Shown piece by piece: positions 47,901-58,448 of a stretch of DNA of 64,000 nucleotides. Within the stretch, counting starts at the first letter, position 1; every line of letters begins with the position of its first letter. Origin of the DNA: Juglans regia (Eukaryota; Streptophyta; Magnoliopsida; Fagales; Juglandaceae); assembly GCF_001411555.2 (NCBI RefSeq), contig NC_049904.1, positions 29,029,370-29,093,369 of the forward strand. Reading direction: 5' to 3'. Below the pieces are notes generated by a model. That model had not been told where the DNA came from. It made no database searches and saw only the letters and a list, made by a program, of their open reading frames with translations. The translations under genes and the position numbers were made by a program.

Positions 47901-49979
47901 GAAAATGAGCGAGAAAAAGATGAATATAAATATTATAAAGTAAAAAATTGTTTGAATATAATTTTTTAATATTACTTTGTTTTGAAATTTGAAAAAGTTG
48001 AATTGATTTTTGTGTTTTGTTTTGAAGTTTGTAAAAGTTATATTGGTTTTTGTGTTTAGATAATGATTAAGTAATGATTAGATGAAAAAAGTTGAAGATT
48101 TGAAATTGAAAAATATTTTTTGTTTGAATGATAGTTAGGAATGAAATTATGAGAAGTTCTGAGAATTTTGAGAATTTCACATCTCATCTCTGTGTTGAAA
48201 CGTCCCTAACTTTTGTTGCCATTTAAAATAAGAGAAGAGCATACCAAAAGATTTTGAGGCTTCAAATCCCTATGGCAAACTCCAGGAACCGTGTGTATAT
48301 AAGCCAGCCCCCTAAAAATCTGGAAGCAACCCAGTTAATACCAGGAAGAATGTGATTAAGACAACATCATAAAAAACCATTATATATACCTGGTACAAGT
48401 AAAGTTTCACAAAGATGAGTGGCATTCTCTGATTTGCGCTGCTGTAATGCTTCAATACCCGATACATGGTCTCCGGGACATATTCCATAACAAGGTTCAG
48501 AAAAAGTTCATTCTTACTAGTTGTGGAAAAAAAACAATGCTTCAGAGAAATCACATTTGGATGATCCATCACACGCATTAACTGCAGTTCACGATTCTTA
48601 TATCTTCTGTCCTGCAAAACCTTCTTTATAGCCACAGTCTCACCAGTTTCCAAGCATTTTGCCTAAGAAGACAGAAATATCAGGAAAATAACATGTTAGG
48701 GAGGGAGAGAGATAGAGAGAGAGCTGCAAAGGCTACATTAGTATACCTGGAAAACAATTCCAAATGAGCCAGTCCCCACAACACGCTCTGCCATGTAACT
48801 AATTGTCTGCAATGAGAATTCACCAAAGGCATTAACTTCATGAGTTTTAACAGTCTAAATCTCCAAAATTGTTCAATACTGTTGTAATAATTTATTTTTT
48901 ATAAATAACATCCATATTTGTAATAATTAAAGCAGTAACAGTAGATTTAGTAATGTATATGAAAAAGGAGAGCAACAAAATAGGTATTTGCGAAAATGCT
49001 TACTTGCTTAGGTTCTCCATTTTTTCCTCCAATCGTAGTGGAAATGATGTGCCCCGTCGGATCATTTCCGTCAACAACAGCACCAGATATTTCCTGCGAA
49101 ATACATCACGATGAGGCTTAAGTATTTTAAGGAAAATTTCAAATTAGCAGGTGTCATCGGCAACACGAGCACCGAAGGCTGGGAAAGAAAAGAAACGAAG
49201 TAACTCAATACTTCATGAGCATATTATCAGCTTAGACTACTAGAAATGGAGTCTGCAAAAATACAGGTAGGAAAAAATTACATAAAACAGATAAAGAAGC
49301 GGATCAAACCACTGAGCTCATTAAACAATCTTGCCAAAACAAAATGACTACCTTCCCAAAACAATAAGCAAAAGCACTCGAAACTCTACTAAAAACCGAG
49401 GCAGCTACCAATTAAGCTTGATCCAATGGAAAACCGTGTTCAAAAATACAAATTAAACCTCAACTGTTCGAGGAACCCAAAGTTTAACCCATCTAAACCA
49501 ATAGAAGAGCTGATTACGTTGATCTAAAGGGGAATTCAGCTAAATCGACAAAATCAAGCTCAGAAAAATGATAATAAAGTAAAACCAAAAAATATTCTAG
49601 ATGCTAGAGACAGATCGGAGAGGCGTACAAAATCCAAAAAATGGGTCCTTCTCAGAAATCAGAAGCAGAAAGAAAAAAGATCTGGCCATGCGAAGCACTC
49701 GCTTCGATGTCAGATCAAACCAACAAGATCCCTCTCTGAGTCTCCCTACAGATCAGCGACCGAGATCACCGCAAACCCTACCACGCCGTTCAGTTGTTGG
49801 GAAAACAAAGAAAAAAAAAGATTTCCAGAAACCCAGATCCCGCATTTCTCACTCAAAACTCTCCTACCAACAACAAACCAGCTTATCCTCCGGTTTTTCT
49901 CAAACCCAAACGATCAAAATAAAAGAATTTTTCTTTGTACCGGGGAATTCGAAACGACGAGTACCTTATCGTCGGCCAT
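44976..49979 (-). CDS. GSK3/shaggy-like kinase, BIN2 group (12 exons)
   Basis: Exons (minus): 49979-49965, 49093-49004, 48806-48747, 48662-48390, 48319-48245, 47691-47635, 46664-46524, 46389-46339, 46261-46166, 45901-45818, 45569-45468, 45071-44976, totalling 379 residues (BIN2 has 380). Each exon is a multiple of three with consensus borders. Features: [15 protein letters not shown]-loop [11 protein letters not shown], catalytic Lys in [38 protein letters not shown], activation-loop Tyr in [12 protein letters not shown], and the TREE motif in [13 protein letters not shown], which is the site of the known bin2-1 change and is unmodified here. The short N terminus and [12 protein letters not shown] tail place it in group II with BIN2. 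It phosphorylates BZR1/BES1-type factors in brassinosteroid signalling. Apparently intact. Confidence 0.96.
46665..47634 (-). other. Intron 6 of the BIN2-like gene
   Basis: 970-bp intron bounded by GT/AG. Contains an (AT)n run at 47247-47264 and no gene or named transposon. Confidence 0.7.
47820..48209. mobile_element. MITE copy, longer subtype, in an intron of the BIN2-like gene (copy 8)
   Basis: Opens TTCGTTTAGACACTTGGAG and closes GTTGAAACGTCCCTAA. The interior AATAGTAATGAAATAGTTTG and TTTTATTGGGTTTTGGAAAA parallels the 29343 copy. It lies wholly in intron 5 (47692-48244), whose 3' splice site follows ~130 bp downstream in the transcript. Confidence 0.65.
49094..49964 (-). other. Intron 1 of the BIN2-like gene
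   Basis: Follows a 15-bp coding part of exon 1 (ATGGCCGACGATAAG). 871 bp with GT/AG borders. Moderately GC-richer near the 5' end; no gene embedded. Large first introns often hold regulatory elements, but none was identified. Confidence 0.75.
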
Positions 49980-51085
49980 GTCCGGACGTAGAAGACGGAA
50001 TATTCTTGTAAGCTCTCAGTCGATGAAGATGATATGGAAGAAGATCATTGTGTGGAGGAGGAGGAGGCCCCGGCGAGAGACACCAACAAGCCCATGTGAT
50101 TCCCACCTTCTTTTTTTCCTCGTAACTCTTTTCTTCTTTGCTGTTGGGGGCAGAACAAAGCAAAGGGCCCTACTGTTTGACGAAATTACGAGATTGGACT
50201 TTGAATATTGGACTCATCGCCGACGTCAAGATGACTGGCCAACCATATCTTTCCATTTCTACTTTTCTTCTTTCCTCCGCAAAGAAATACAAAAACAAAA
50301 CATGTCATGTACGACTACAGTCCTAATAAGGTAATTTTTTATTTTTTGATAGAAGTCCTAATGAGGTAATTGAATTGACTAATGAAACAGAAATTTAAAT
50401 AAATAAATAAATATTTAAAATATTTATACGATTATTCTTTAAAGTAATGTCAGTAAAGTGTGTTAAATATTACGTAATTATTTTAAAAAATATATATTAT
50501 TAAAATATTAATTTTTTTATATAATTCTCATATTTATTTTTTTAAAAAAATTATATAATGTTTGTGTAATCCACAATTATAAATATTTTTTTTTTATCTT
50601 TATTATTTTATATTGAATTTGAGATGAATTATGAGTACCTCTTTCTAAATAAAATGAATTTCAGTTGTAGCGGGAATGGATTATTTGTTCTATTCATAAC
50701 ATGATATTCATTTAATATAAAATATAAGATACTTTAATAATTCTATTTATTATCATGTGTAGATACTATTCATGTCAATGATGGTACGTGGGTCTCATGC
50801 ACCAATAATGAGGCATGCCAAAAGACCCCATTTGATAAAGCAAAATGTTGATATCCTTGCCGAGGGACTGGTGAGAACAACACAATAATTAATGGAGGAA
50901 GGTAGATCAAACAATACAAATTTTGATGGGAAAAAAAAATAGCAAGAAGAGAGGAAGACTAGAAGAGCAAAGAGGCAAATGAAAGGAGCCTAGAATAAGG
51001 GAAATGAAGAAGAGATGAGGAGGTCCTTAGAGCTTGCCAACAGTCAAAAAGTTCGGGAGATAAAATTCTCAACGAATTGATTTGA
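49980..51085 (-). promoter_or_regulatory. 5' UTR and promoter region of the BIN2-like gene
   Basis: The ~200 bp above the start are GA/CT-rich as in a leader. Beyond 50340 the sequence becomes AT-rich spacer with no gene. Confidence 0.35.
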
Positions 51086-51290
51086 GGGTGAGTTTGGTTA
51101 TCAAATTCATCTCAACTCATCTCAAATCATCATTACAACTTTTTCAAATCTCAATATAAAATATAATAAATAATTCAACTTTTTCAAATCCCAAAATAAT
51201 AATAATATTAAAAAATAATATTCTAACAATATTTTATCATCTCAACTCAACTCAACTCAACTCATTTCAATATTCAACTTAGTTTTGTAG
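51086..51290. mobile_element. MITE copy (copy 9)
   Basis: Opens GGGTGAGTTTGGTTATCAAA with CATCTCAACTCATCTCAAAT. The interior CTCAATATAAAATATAATAA matches other copies. It closes in CTCAACTCAACTCAACTCAA and a faint terminus. Non-coding. Confidence 0.65.
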
Positions 51291-52022
51291 TTATTTTTCT
51301 CGTTAGGTTATTTTATTCTCAAGTTAGTATGTAGAATATATCATTCACGTTACTTAAATAATAAGATTTGATTTGTAAAATTAATTTTATATTTTATATT
51401 CTAAATCAAATTATCTCATATAAGCACTTTACTAGAAGTTATCCATACTGACTTATAAATATAATTTTTTTTCCTAAAAAAATAAGCAAGAACTATATCA
51501 TATTAACCCACTTAACAAAAGAAGAAGAAAGGACAAAACAAAAAATAGAATAGTAAAATAAATACGAAAAAAAATAGTCACAAAGGTGGAGTTTTTTTTT
51601 TTTTTTTTTGTAAGTAACATTGCCCTTTCTCGATCAAAAAGAGGACGTTGAAAATATGCAAGATTTTTGTATTTTCTTGTTCTCATGATCCCCTACCTTT
51701 AACATGACAAAAAGCTCCATTAGTCATCAATGGCACGAGAATTTCATGATCAAGTTATAGTGTAGACATCCTACCGCATGGTTTGCCTCTTCTCATATGT
51801 GTTTTGCTATGTTCCCAGTGTTCATGGGACAACTATTTGGAGGCTCTTTTGGCCATATATATTTGGAACTGAACAATTCAACATGCTCCTCCAGTCCTCC
51901 TGACTTCATTTCCCATATCTAAATCTCGAAAAGCCATTTTAGCATTCGTAATATTTTTATAGCTGGATAGAGTCAATTGTAGGCTGACGATTTTAATATC
52001 ATGTTAAATTATCAATTATATA
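51291..52022. other. Gene-free spacer left of the copia element
   Basis: AT-rich; poly-T at 51593-51610. Nothing recognised. Confidence 0.4.
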
Positions 52023-52027
52023 AATAG

Positions 52028-52441
52028 TGTTGTGAAAAACGATGACAATAAAGCAAATATAAGTAAGAAATAATCAATCAATCAATCACACAACACGAAT
52101 TTACGTAATTCGACGTGTCTACGTTCATGGAGCTGCATATGATTTTATTACATTGAGGAATCACAAGGAACATTGTTTAGGGCGTTTTTACTGTGCACAT
52201 CATATAACCATAATGTTCAAAAACCATATTTATAGGGTTATACGGCGGAAACTATAATTTTTAATTTTATGTAATATTTGCTCGAGCGGCATGTTGAGCG
52301 CGCATTGAACGAACTCTCTATCTGGCCTTCACTTGAGCCATCTGTCGAGCGAGTAACGAGCAAACTCTCTGTTTGGCCTTCGCTCGAGTCATTTGTCAAG
52401 CGAGGCTCGAGCAAATTGAGCCAGGCTCCACAAACCCAACA
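52028..52441 (-). repeat. 3' LTR of the copia element
   Basis: 414 bp. On the plus strand it runs TGTTGTGAAA ... CAAACCCAACA, so it has TG/CA ends. It contains repeated GCTCGAGC-type motifs (CGAGCGAGTAACGAGC). The minus-strand purine tract AAGTGGGAGAAT directly precedes it in element orientation. It differs from the right LTR at many positions, so the insertion is old. Confidence 0.92.
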
Positions 52442-52532
52442 ATTCTCCCACTTGGAGATTGGTACAGCCAATACATCACCATTTGTCTCAAAAACGGATA
52501 TCTTCCACCTCTGCAATTCATACCCCCTGTCT

Positions 52533-55500
52533 TCAAGTGAGAAAACCAACTGAATTTGCGCACAACTTCAATTTTTCAAGTGTAACACCCTTTGTCAACA
52601 TATCAGTAGAGTTCTTGCTTCCACAAATCTTCTCATGTGTCAACTGGTCATCATTAGGTAGGGATCGAATGAAATAATACATAATCTGAATATGCTTAGT
52701 CCTTGAATGAAATGCAGGATTCTTGGTAAGAAATATGGCACTTTGACTATTGTTGTAAAGAGTGTCATTCTGATTCTTTTTACCCAATTCTTCTAAGAAA
52801 TCTTGTAGCCAAATCATCACCTTTGAAGCTTTTTACATGACAATATACTCAATTTTTGTAGTAGACAAAAAGACTATCTTTAGTAAGTTAGAACTCCAAG
52901 ACATGCCAGTACCACCTAGAGTATATACAAAACATGTGGTACTCTTTCTACTATCAGTGTCTCTAGCCAAATCAGCATCAACATAACCCTGTACCTCCAG
53001 ACTCTCTCCAGTGAAATACAAGCACGCTTCTGAGGAGCCTTTTAGGTACCTCAGAATCCATTTCATAGCCTCTCAATGTTTTTTTCCTAGGTTGATTATG
53101 AATCTACTTGCAACTCCTACTGCATGGGCAATGTTTGGTCTTGTGCAAATCATAACATATATAAGTGAATCAATAGTTGAGGCATAAAGAACCGTACTCA
53201 TGTAGTCATGTTCCTTTTCTGACTTGGATGATTGATTCTTGCTAAGTCCAAAATGACTGCCCAAGGGTGTGCCAACTGGTTTGGCCTTGTCAACATTGAA
53301 TTTGTTGAGTACATTTTTTACATATTCTGCCTTTGAAAGTCTCAACGTGCCCTTGACTCTGTCTTTGATAATTCTCATGTCAAATATTTGTTTTGCGACT
53401 TTCAAATCCTTTATTGCAAACTGCTTTGACATCTGCTTCTTCAAATTATTAATCTCCTTAATGCTGGACCTTGCAATGAACATATCATCCACATACAATA
53501 GTAGAATAATATAGAAACTGTTAAAGTGTCTGACATAGCAACAATGGTCTGTCTGACATCTAAAATACTCTGAACTGCACATGAAACTGTCAAACTTCTT
53601 GTACCACTGTCTAGGAGCTTGTTTCAAGCCATACAAGCTCTTCTTCAATTTGCAAACTGAACTCTCATTCCCTTGTACTATGAACTCCTCAGGCTAATGC
53701 ATATATATGTCTTCTTCTAGACTCCATGAAGAAAAACTGTTTTCACATCTAACTGCTCAAGATGCAAATCTTCAGTAGCCACCATTGTCAGTACTAACCT
53801 GATTGTCATGATCTTCACTATAGGAGAGAAGATCTCAGGGTAGTCAATACCCATTTTCTACTAAAAGCCTTTCACAACAAGTCTTGCCTTGTATTATTGT
53901 CATCATGCTTGGTCTTTACCCGGTACACCCATTTGTTGTGCAACACCTTCTTCCCTGATGGAAGTTATGTTAACTCTCATGTCTGATTCCTTAACAAAGA
54001 ATTCATCTCATCATTCATAGCAAACTCCCAATTGCTTGAATTTTCATCTTACAATGGTTTCTCATAGCTCTGTGGTTTCTCACCACTTGTCAATAGAATA
54101 TAATTCAAGATGAGTGAAAATCACTATGAGGGTCAGATAGTCCTGGTAGACCTATGAACTGTAACTGCAGGTGTGGATGGCTCTAGATCTGATTAAGGAA
54201 TAATAGGACTGGGTGCACTGAGCCCACTCTCTCCGTCATTCACGTCACTGCACTGCACTGTAACCTCTGATAGGTCATTTTCTTCGTCACTCACGTCCCT
54301 GCATTGCACTGTAACCTCTGATAGGTCATCCAGACTCAGGAACTCAGATTCCTGAAGAGTTATATCAGTTACTGTATTGGATTTGTTATTGTACATAACT
54401 TTCTCATTAAATATCACGTTCCTACTCCTACTGATTTTCCGACTCTGCTCATCCCAGAAACGATAGCCAAATGCCTCATTTCCATAGCCAATAAAATAAC
54501 ATTTTTTTTTTATTTTGCCTCAAGCTTGCTACGAGCATCAGAGTCAACATGAACATAAGAAACACAACCAAAGGTTTTTAGATGATAAAGTTTAACATTT
54601 TTTCCGCTCCAAGCCTCCTTAGGCAATCCACACTCTAATGAGACTGATGGCCCTCGATTTATCAGGTAAACAGTAGTGCTAACTGCGTCTGCCCAACATG
54701 CAGTCTCATGCTTCTAGTACGCTCATTGATGGTTTTGTTCATGCATTCAACGACACCATTATGTTGTGGGGTCCCGGGAATAGCCTTCTCCATGCTGATA
54801 CAGTGAACTGCGCAGTACTCTTTAAACCCTCCATCAATGTATTCTTCATTATTTTCAGTCTTCAAACATTTTAACTTTAGGTCTGTCTCTATCTCAACTA
54901 GAGTTTTCCACTTTTTGAACACATCAAAAAATAAACCCATATCTTTCTGTTGTGGTTGTCAATGAATGTGACGTAGTACCGAAAGCCTCCAAGAGACGAC
55001 ACTAGAGAAGGCCCTCACAAGTCTGTATGTACAAGTTCCAGCTTTCTTGATCTCAGTGCTCTACCATTTTTCAAGAAACTAACATTTTTCTATTTTTCCA
55101 GTATACAGCTCTCACACATGCTCAGATCAACAGACTTTAGTTTTGGTAGCTTGCTTTTTGACAATAGTTCTTTCATGCATTTCTGACTCATATGGCCAAC
55201 CTTGCAGCGCCACAACTCTGCGATGCTCTCTACAGCGATGGTAGCAATAGTGTCACTTAAATTGGTTGTCATGTACAGAGTATCAGTCTTCTTACCCTGA
55301 GCCAGCACCATTTCTCCTCTGCTCCTTTAGTAACCTTCCAGGTGCTATCTGAGAGCACTATTGAATAGCCACAATCGTTGAGATGAGATTTTTCTTCAAC
55401 TCGGGAATGTGTCTAACATTTTTCAAGGTTCATGCATTTTTGTTAGAGTACAATGTCAACGTCTCTTATTTCCACCACGTTCAGTGCCTCTCTATTAGCC

Positions 55501-56410
55501 AAGTATACATTCTCGAAGTCATCAGTAACATAGTTCTATATGATCTCTTGATGCGAATACGTGTGAGCCCCTGAATCCAATATCCAGTCATTGACCGAAC
55601 TATAAACTGCAAGTAGCAGTGCATCATGTACTTATTTAGTTACTATGTTTGCACTATCATTTTCCATCGTTTTCAGATTTTTATAGTTCCTTTTATGTGA
55701 CCAGTCTTGCCACAGTTTCAGTAAGTTGCATGTTGTCCAATCCTTTACTTGCTTTTGCCCACATTCTTTGATTTTGATCTATCTCTATTTAAGTTCCTGT
55801 CATGTGGTCTCCCCCGAGCATCAACATTTAGTGTGGAACTCGACCCTAAGGTCTCGCCGGAATCCCTCATCCGCACCTCCTCAGCCAAAATCAAATCACA
55901 AATATCATCATATTTTAGTTTCATTTTTCCGGCATAATTACTAATAGTCATTCTCATGAATTTCCAACTGTTTGGCAGTGATGCCAGAAGTATCAATGCA
56001 CGAATGTCATTGTCAAACTCAATTTCAACAGAAGATAATTGGTTGGTGATAGTATTGAACTCATTTAGATGTGGGCAACAGACGTACTTTCTACCATATT
56101 CAGATTGAATAACTTCTTCATTAAGTGTGCATTGTTATTAGCAGACCGTTTTTCATATATACTTGAAAAGCCGTCATAAGATCTATTGTATGCAACAAAT
56201 CTCGACAGGGTTAGCCGAATAATGCCTAGAATCTGTCGATCTAACAGACTCCAATTAGCATCTTCCATGTTGTTCGACTTTTTCCCAATAATGGAAGATG
56301 AAGTTTCTTCCCATAGAGATAGTCATCTATCTGCATCCTCCAGTATCCAAATTATATGCCATCAAACTTCTCAATCTCAAATATCTTCACTTTTTTCCCA
56401 GCCATTGCTT
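52533..56410 (-). pseudogene. Copia gag-pol, broken into fragments
   Basis: Fragments in order on the minus strand: gag from 56405 (start-like MAGKKVKIFEIEKFDG, with a stop and a frameshift within ~45 codons) through 55745; GAG-pre-integrase (CKVGHMSQKCMKELL) at 55311-55090; integrase core with PQHNGVVECMNKTINERTRS at 54940-54662; reverse transcriptase 53648-53073 with SLYGLKQAPRQWYKKF and the catalytic LLYVDDMFIA; RNase H at 53066-52533 with WILRYLKGS, YVDADLARD and NSTDMLTKG. The gaps contain further shifted pieces. A 54417-54193 frame holds a duplicated Ser/Glu-rich unit (SEVTVQC repeated). No intact product is possible. Confidence 0.93.
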
Positions 56411-56445
56411 TCCCTTACATCTGAACCTTGGCTCTTTATACCAAT

Positions 56446-56861
56446 TGTTGTGAAAAACAATGATAATAAAGCAAATATAAGTGAGAAATAATCAAGCAAT
56501 CAATACGCAACACGAATTTACGTGGTTCGAAAACATACCTACGTCCATGGACCTGCAGATGATTTTATTATAATGAGGAATTACAATATACACTATATGG
56601 GGCATTTTTACTATGCACATCGTACGACTATAATGTTCAAAAATCATATTTATAGGGTTACACGGAGGAAACCTTAATTTTTAATTTCCTGCGATATTCA
56701 CTTGAGTATCGTGTCGAGCGCGCATTGAGCGAACTCTTTGCCTAACCTTTGTTCGAGCCATCTATCGAGTGAGTAACGAGCGAATTCTCTACCTGACTTT
56801 CGCTCGAGCTATCTGTCAAGCGAGGCTCGAGTGAACTGAGCTAGGTTCCACATACCCAACA
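56446..56861 (-). repeat. 5' LTR of the copia element
   Basis: 416 bp, homologous throughout to 52028-52441 with scattered substitutions. Contains the same CTCGAG-rich tract. Promoter and polyadenylation signals would lie here; TATTTATAGGGTTA (about 56648) is an AT-rich candidate on the plus strand. Confidence 0.92.
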
Positions 56862-57075
56862 AATAGGAATGAAGGTAGCTATTCCCATGAGATTCTGATC
56901 TTGATCATTTGCTCCACAGGGTGACCCGTGAGGAGTATAGTTTTGAGGGAGCCAGGGGCCCCGAAGGGAAAGCATGGTTGGCAGGCAAGCCACCACTTCG
57001 AGGAGGCTGATCACTAGTAGTCCTACTTTGTCATATATCAAGTAAATAAAATTATTTTACTAATATTTTGTTAAT

Positions 57076-57612
57076 CTATTCACTTAAAATCTTGACATCT
57101 AGATCCTTAAGGGCTTGCGTTATCTTAAATCTGCACAAATTATTTTCCTTCCTCAAATGTTCATTTCTTTCCTTTTCCCAGTGAAGTTGAAAGAAAATAA
57201 GGTAGTTTATATCTTCTTCTTCTTCTTCTTCTTTTTTTTTTTGAATAATAAGGTAGTTTATAAGAGCAAACTCAAGAGGATGTGTTCGTACTTCATACAC
57301 GGTACGAACTCAGAAGATTTGCAAGGCATATAAGGAACAGTCTTGGGCATGAAGAACTAGTTGTCCATGACAGTCTACACCCCAGCTTCTAAAAACTGAA
57401 TTTTGTTGTGGCTGTTCTATCCATATACTGGGTTGTTACTGCAGTTTGTTTAAGCTGGCAGGTGCCTCTCGTTGTCCATAGCTGGCCATCTCGACCTGAC
57501 CGTCGGTGAAGCCAAACTTGCATGCGGCCAGCCTCACTATCACAGAGTAGGATTGGATAAGATCATCTTCGAATGACTCCAAATTGTTGTTGAAGTCATG
57601 CAAATATGTTCT
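57076..57612 (-). pseudogene. Two unassigned coding-like fragments
   Basis: On the minus strand 57612-57436 stays open for ~59 codons with natural-looking composition (FEDDLIQSYSVIVRLAACKF, then GFTDGQVEMASYGQ) and ends in TAA. Further along, 57190-57077 reads LHWEKERNEHLRKENNL to a stop, after a CTT/CTTCTT-rich tract. I do not recognise either piece. They could be exons of a small gene, captured fragments, or chance. Confidence 0.25.
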
Positions 57613-58448
57613 TTATAAGAGATAAGAGCACTAAGACCTTTATCAGGCACATCCGACTGATTCTCGAATTAATATATAGTAATACCAAATAGTTTTGTCT
57701 TGTATGATATTGTAATGAGTGATAAATCAAAATGACAATGATTCTCCCGACAATGTCCGGCCAGAGTTTTGTCTGTCCTGTTAGTGCCAATATATAGACA
57801 CGATGCATTGCCAAGGGAAAAGAAAAAGAACGCTCGACATTCCAAATCAAAGTCGGGAGGACCATATCAAATTCTCTGCTTGGAAATTTCTTGAATTTTC
57901 TTCCTCTTTGCTCTCTCCTCGTACAATTTTAATTTGGAAATGGAGACCCAGAGGGCGCAAAACCGACGTTTGTTCTGGTTGGTGACCAGTAGCTGTTTCA
58001 AATATGATTCTTGTTTTAAAAGGTTAGTTCCAAAAGTTTTGTTTGGTTTTTCGTTAATCGCTTGCTTTTCACTCATCTATTTATGTATATTACTATCACC
58101 CACTTCTTAGCTTCGGTTTGAATGCATTCTTGGGTGTGCTTGATCTATCAAGTATCTTTTTTTTTTCTTGATTTCAATACATGCCACCATATCCTGAAAT
58201 TGAATCTGCCTCATATAACCTAATGGGTTGGTGGGTCGGTTTTAGAAAGAAAAAGAGAGAAAGCGCTCCTAGAAGTTGAGGTTGGTGCTGGTTTAAAAAT
58301 TTGCTTCTAATCCTTATTTTAAAGGTCATTATCTTTTATAGGCTTGATTAATGGCTATTTTTGTTGATTTTTTTCAAATGAGAGTGGCGGTTGTGGTGCC
58401 AGGTTACTATTCTGGGTATTTGAAGTTTTAGCCAGAGGAAATGGTCTA
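57613..58448 (+). other. Region upstream of the O-fucosyltransferase locus
   Basis: Probably the former promoter, leader and perhaps a 5' UTR intron. No distinct element assigned. Confidence 0.35.

Larger units (their letters stand above)
52023..56866 (-). mobile_element. Ty1/copia retrotransposon with 5-bp target duplication (degenerate)
   Basis: LTRs at 52028-52441 and 56446-56861, flanked by AATAG at 52023-52027 and again at 56862-56866: a perfect target duplication. Inside the right LTR, read on the minus strand, TTGGTATAAAGAGCCAAGGT resembles an initiator-Met tRNA primer site. The coding order gag, integrase, reverse transcriptase, RNase H is that of copia. Element length ~4.83 kb between LTR outer ends is normal for the group. 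Multiple stops and frameshifts split the polyprotein, so it is not autonomous. Confidence 0.95.

Noticed and set aside
49601..50334. ORFs of 118-136 codons near the BIN2-like gene start
   Set aside because: They lie in intron 1 or the 5' leader, overlap the true exon 1 antisense, and show no family features.
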